This document shows positions 63,784-64,000 of a stretch of 64,000 bases of DNA, piece by piece. Position 1 is the first letter of the stretch; each line of letters begins with the position of its first letter. The DNA is from an uncultured Bradyrhizobium sp. (GTDB taxonomy: Bacteria; Pseudomonadota; Alphaproteobacteria; Rhizobiales; Xanthobacteraceae), in NCBI RefSeq assembly GCF_936928535.1, contig NZ_CAKZHY010000164.1:1-64000 (forward strand), written 5' to 3'. Position numbers and translations under genes: made by a program. The notes under the pieces were generated by a model that saw only the letters and a list, made by a program, of their open reading frames with translations, did not search any database and was not told the origin of the DNA.

Positions 63784-64000
63784 TCAATCCAGCAATCTGA
63801 CGTCGTCGGGCGCCTGCGGCGACGTCTTGATCGCGATCGCCTTGACCTGGCCGCTGATCGGCTTGGTGCCACCATGCGGCGTGCCCTTGGGGATGATGAC
63901 GAGGTCGCCCGGCTTCACCGTCACCTCCTTGTCGCCGAGCCAGATCGTCCCTGTGCCATCGAGAATGTACTGGATCTCGTTGGTGTTGGGATGCAGATGC
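63784..64000 (-). CDS. Cupin domain protein (5' end outside window)
   Basis: The 72 visible C-terminal codons read HLHPNTNEIQYILDGTGTIW, LGDKEVTVKPGDLVIIPKGT and PHGGTKPISGQVKAIAIKTS, ending VRLLD. This is the double-stranded beta-helix of a small cupin with metal ligands (HxH...E and a late PHG). The N-terminus lies beyond position 64000. The reaction is unknown; such proteins bind metal ions and small ligands. It is convergent with the anti-sigma gene, 65 bases away. Confidence 0.85.
   Translation of the reverse strand, partial: HLHPNTNEIQYILDGTGTIWLGDKEVTVKPGDLVIIPKGTPHGGTKPISGQVKAIAIKTSPQAPDDVRLLD

Overview
The window looks like chromosome of an alphaproteobacterium of the Bradyrhizobium type (inference). 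The supporting signs are high GC, a circularly permuted two-piece tmRNA gene whose tag reads ANDNFAPVAQAA, an SspB adaptor gene beside it, a general-stress-type promoter (GGAAC-N16-CGTT), many DUF families common in rhizobia (DUF2336, DUF1127, DUF4169, DUF2934), and dispersed GC-rich palindromic repeats. Most of the window is ordinary core genome; the accessory part lies between about 7 and 21 kb.

Layout. 0-3.3 kb: a proline-rich C-terminal fragment, a DUF2336 protein, small secreted proteins and a DUF417 membrane protein. 3.4-7.1 kb: a signalling group made of a lone receiver protein, a hybrid histidine kinase and a double-domain KaiC-like ATPase; the last two are translationally coupled. 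7.3-12.2 kb: small, probably stress-related genes, plus two genes broken by single-base frameshifts (a GNAT acetyltransferase and a winged-helix/TPR regulator). 12.3-19.0 kb: a Tat-exported metallo-beta-lactamase-fold gene split by a 5.7 kb insertion. The insertion is bounded by CTAG on both sides and carries an IS5/IS427-type element, a LysR regulator facing an SDR-SDR-GST operon, and an IS110/IS1111-type element that sits in what appears to be the remnant of a second IS5-type terminus.

19-26.5 kb: an FAD monooxygenase fused to cytochrome b5, feoA-feoB for ferrous iron uptake, a DUF4169/ribbon-helix-helix pair, fumC, sspB and ssrA. 26.6-30.2 kb: a split chromate-transporter pair and a TctB-TctA transporter without its binding protein. 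30.3-38.2 kb: housekeeping genes thyA-GNAT-folA, hflK-hflC-DUF2065-degP, serB and miaA. 38.3-45.5 kb: a branched-chain amino acid locus. It has a sigma-70-like promoter, a leader peptide rich in Ile, Leu and Val, a terminator-type attenuator, ilvB, a threonine-dehydratase-like gene, ilvN, three accessory genes and ilvC.

45.9-64 kb: an SDR, a ferric-reductase-like membrane protein divergent from a TetR regulator with two palindromic operators between them, an ABC-type binding protein, an LTA-synthase-like sulfatase next to lpxO (envelope modification), a NEW3-ABC-permease exporter operon, a rhodanese, an osmoprotectant ABC system with fused permease and binding domains, a nitrate/sulfonate-type ABC pair, and an ECF sigma/anti-sigma operon that also encodes a DUF305 protein and a beta-propeller protein. 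A cupin gene runs off the right edge.

All calls come from reading the sequence and recalling families; no database search was run. The two frameshifts each lie in a three-base G run and could be sequencing errors.
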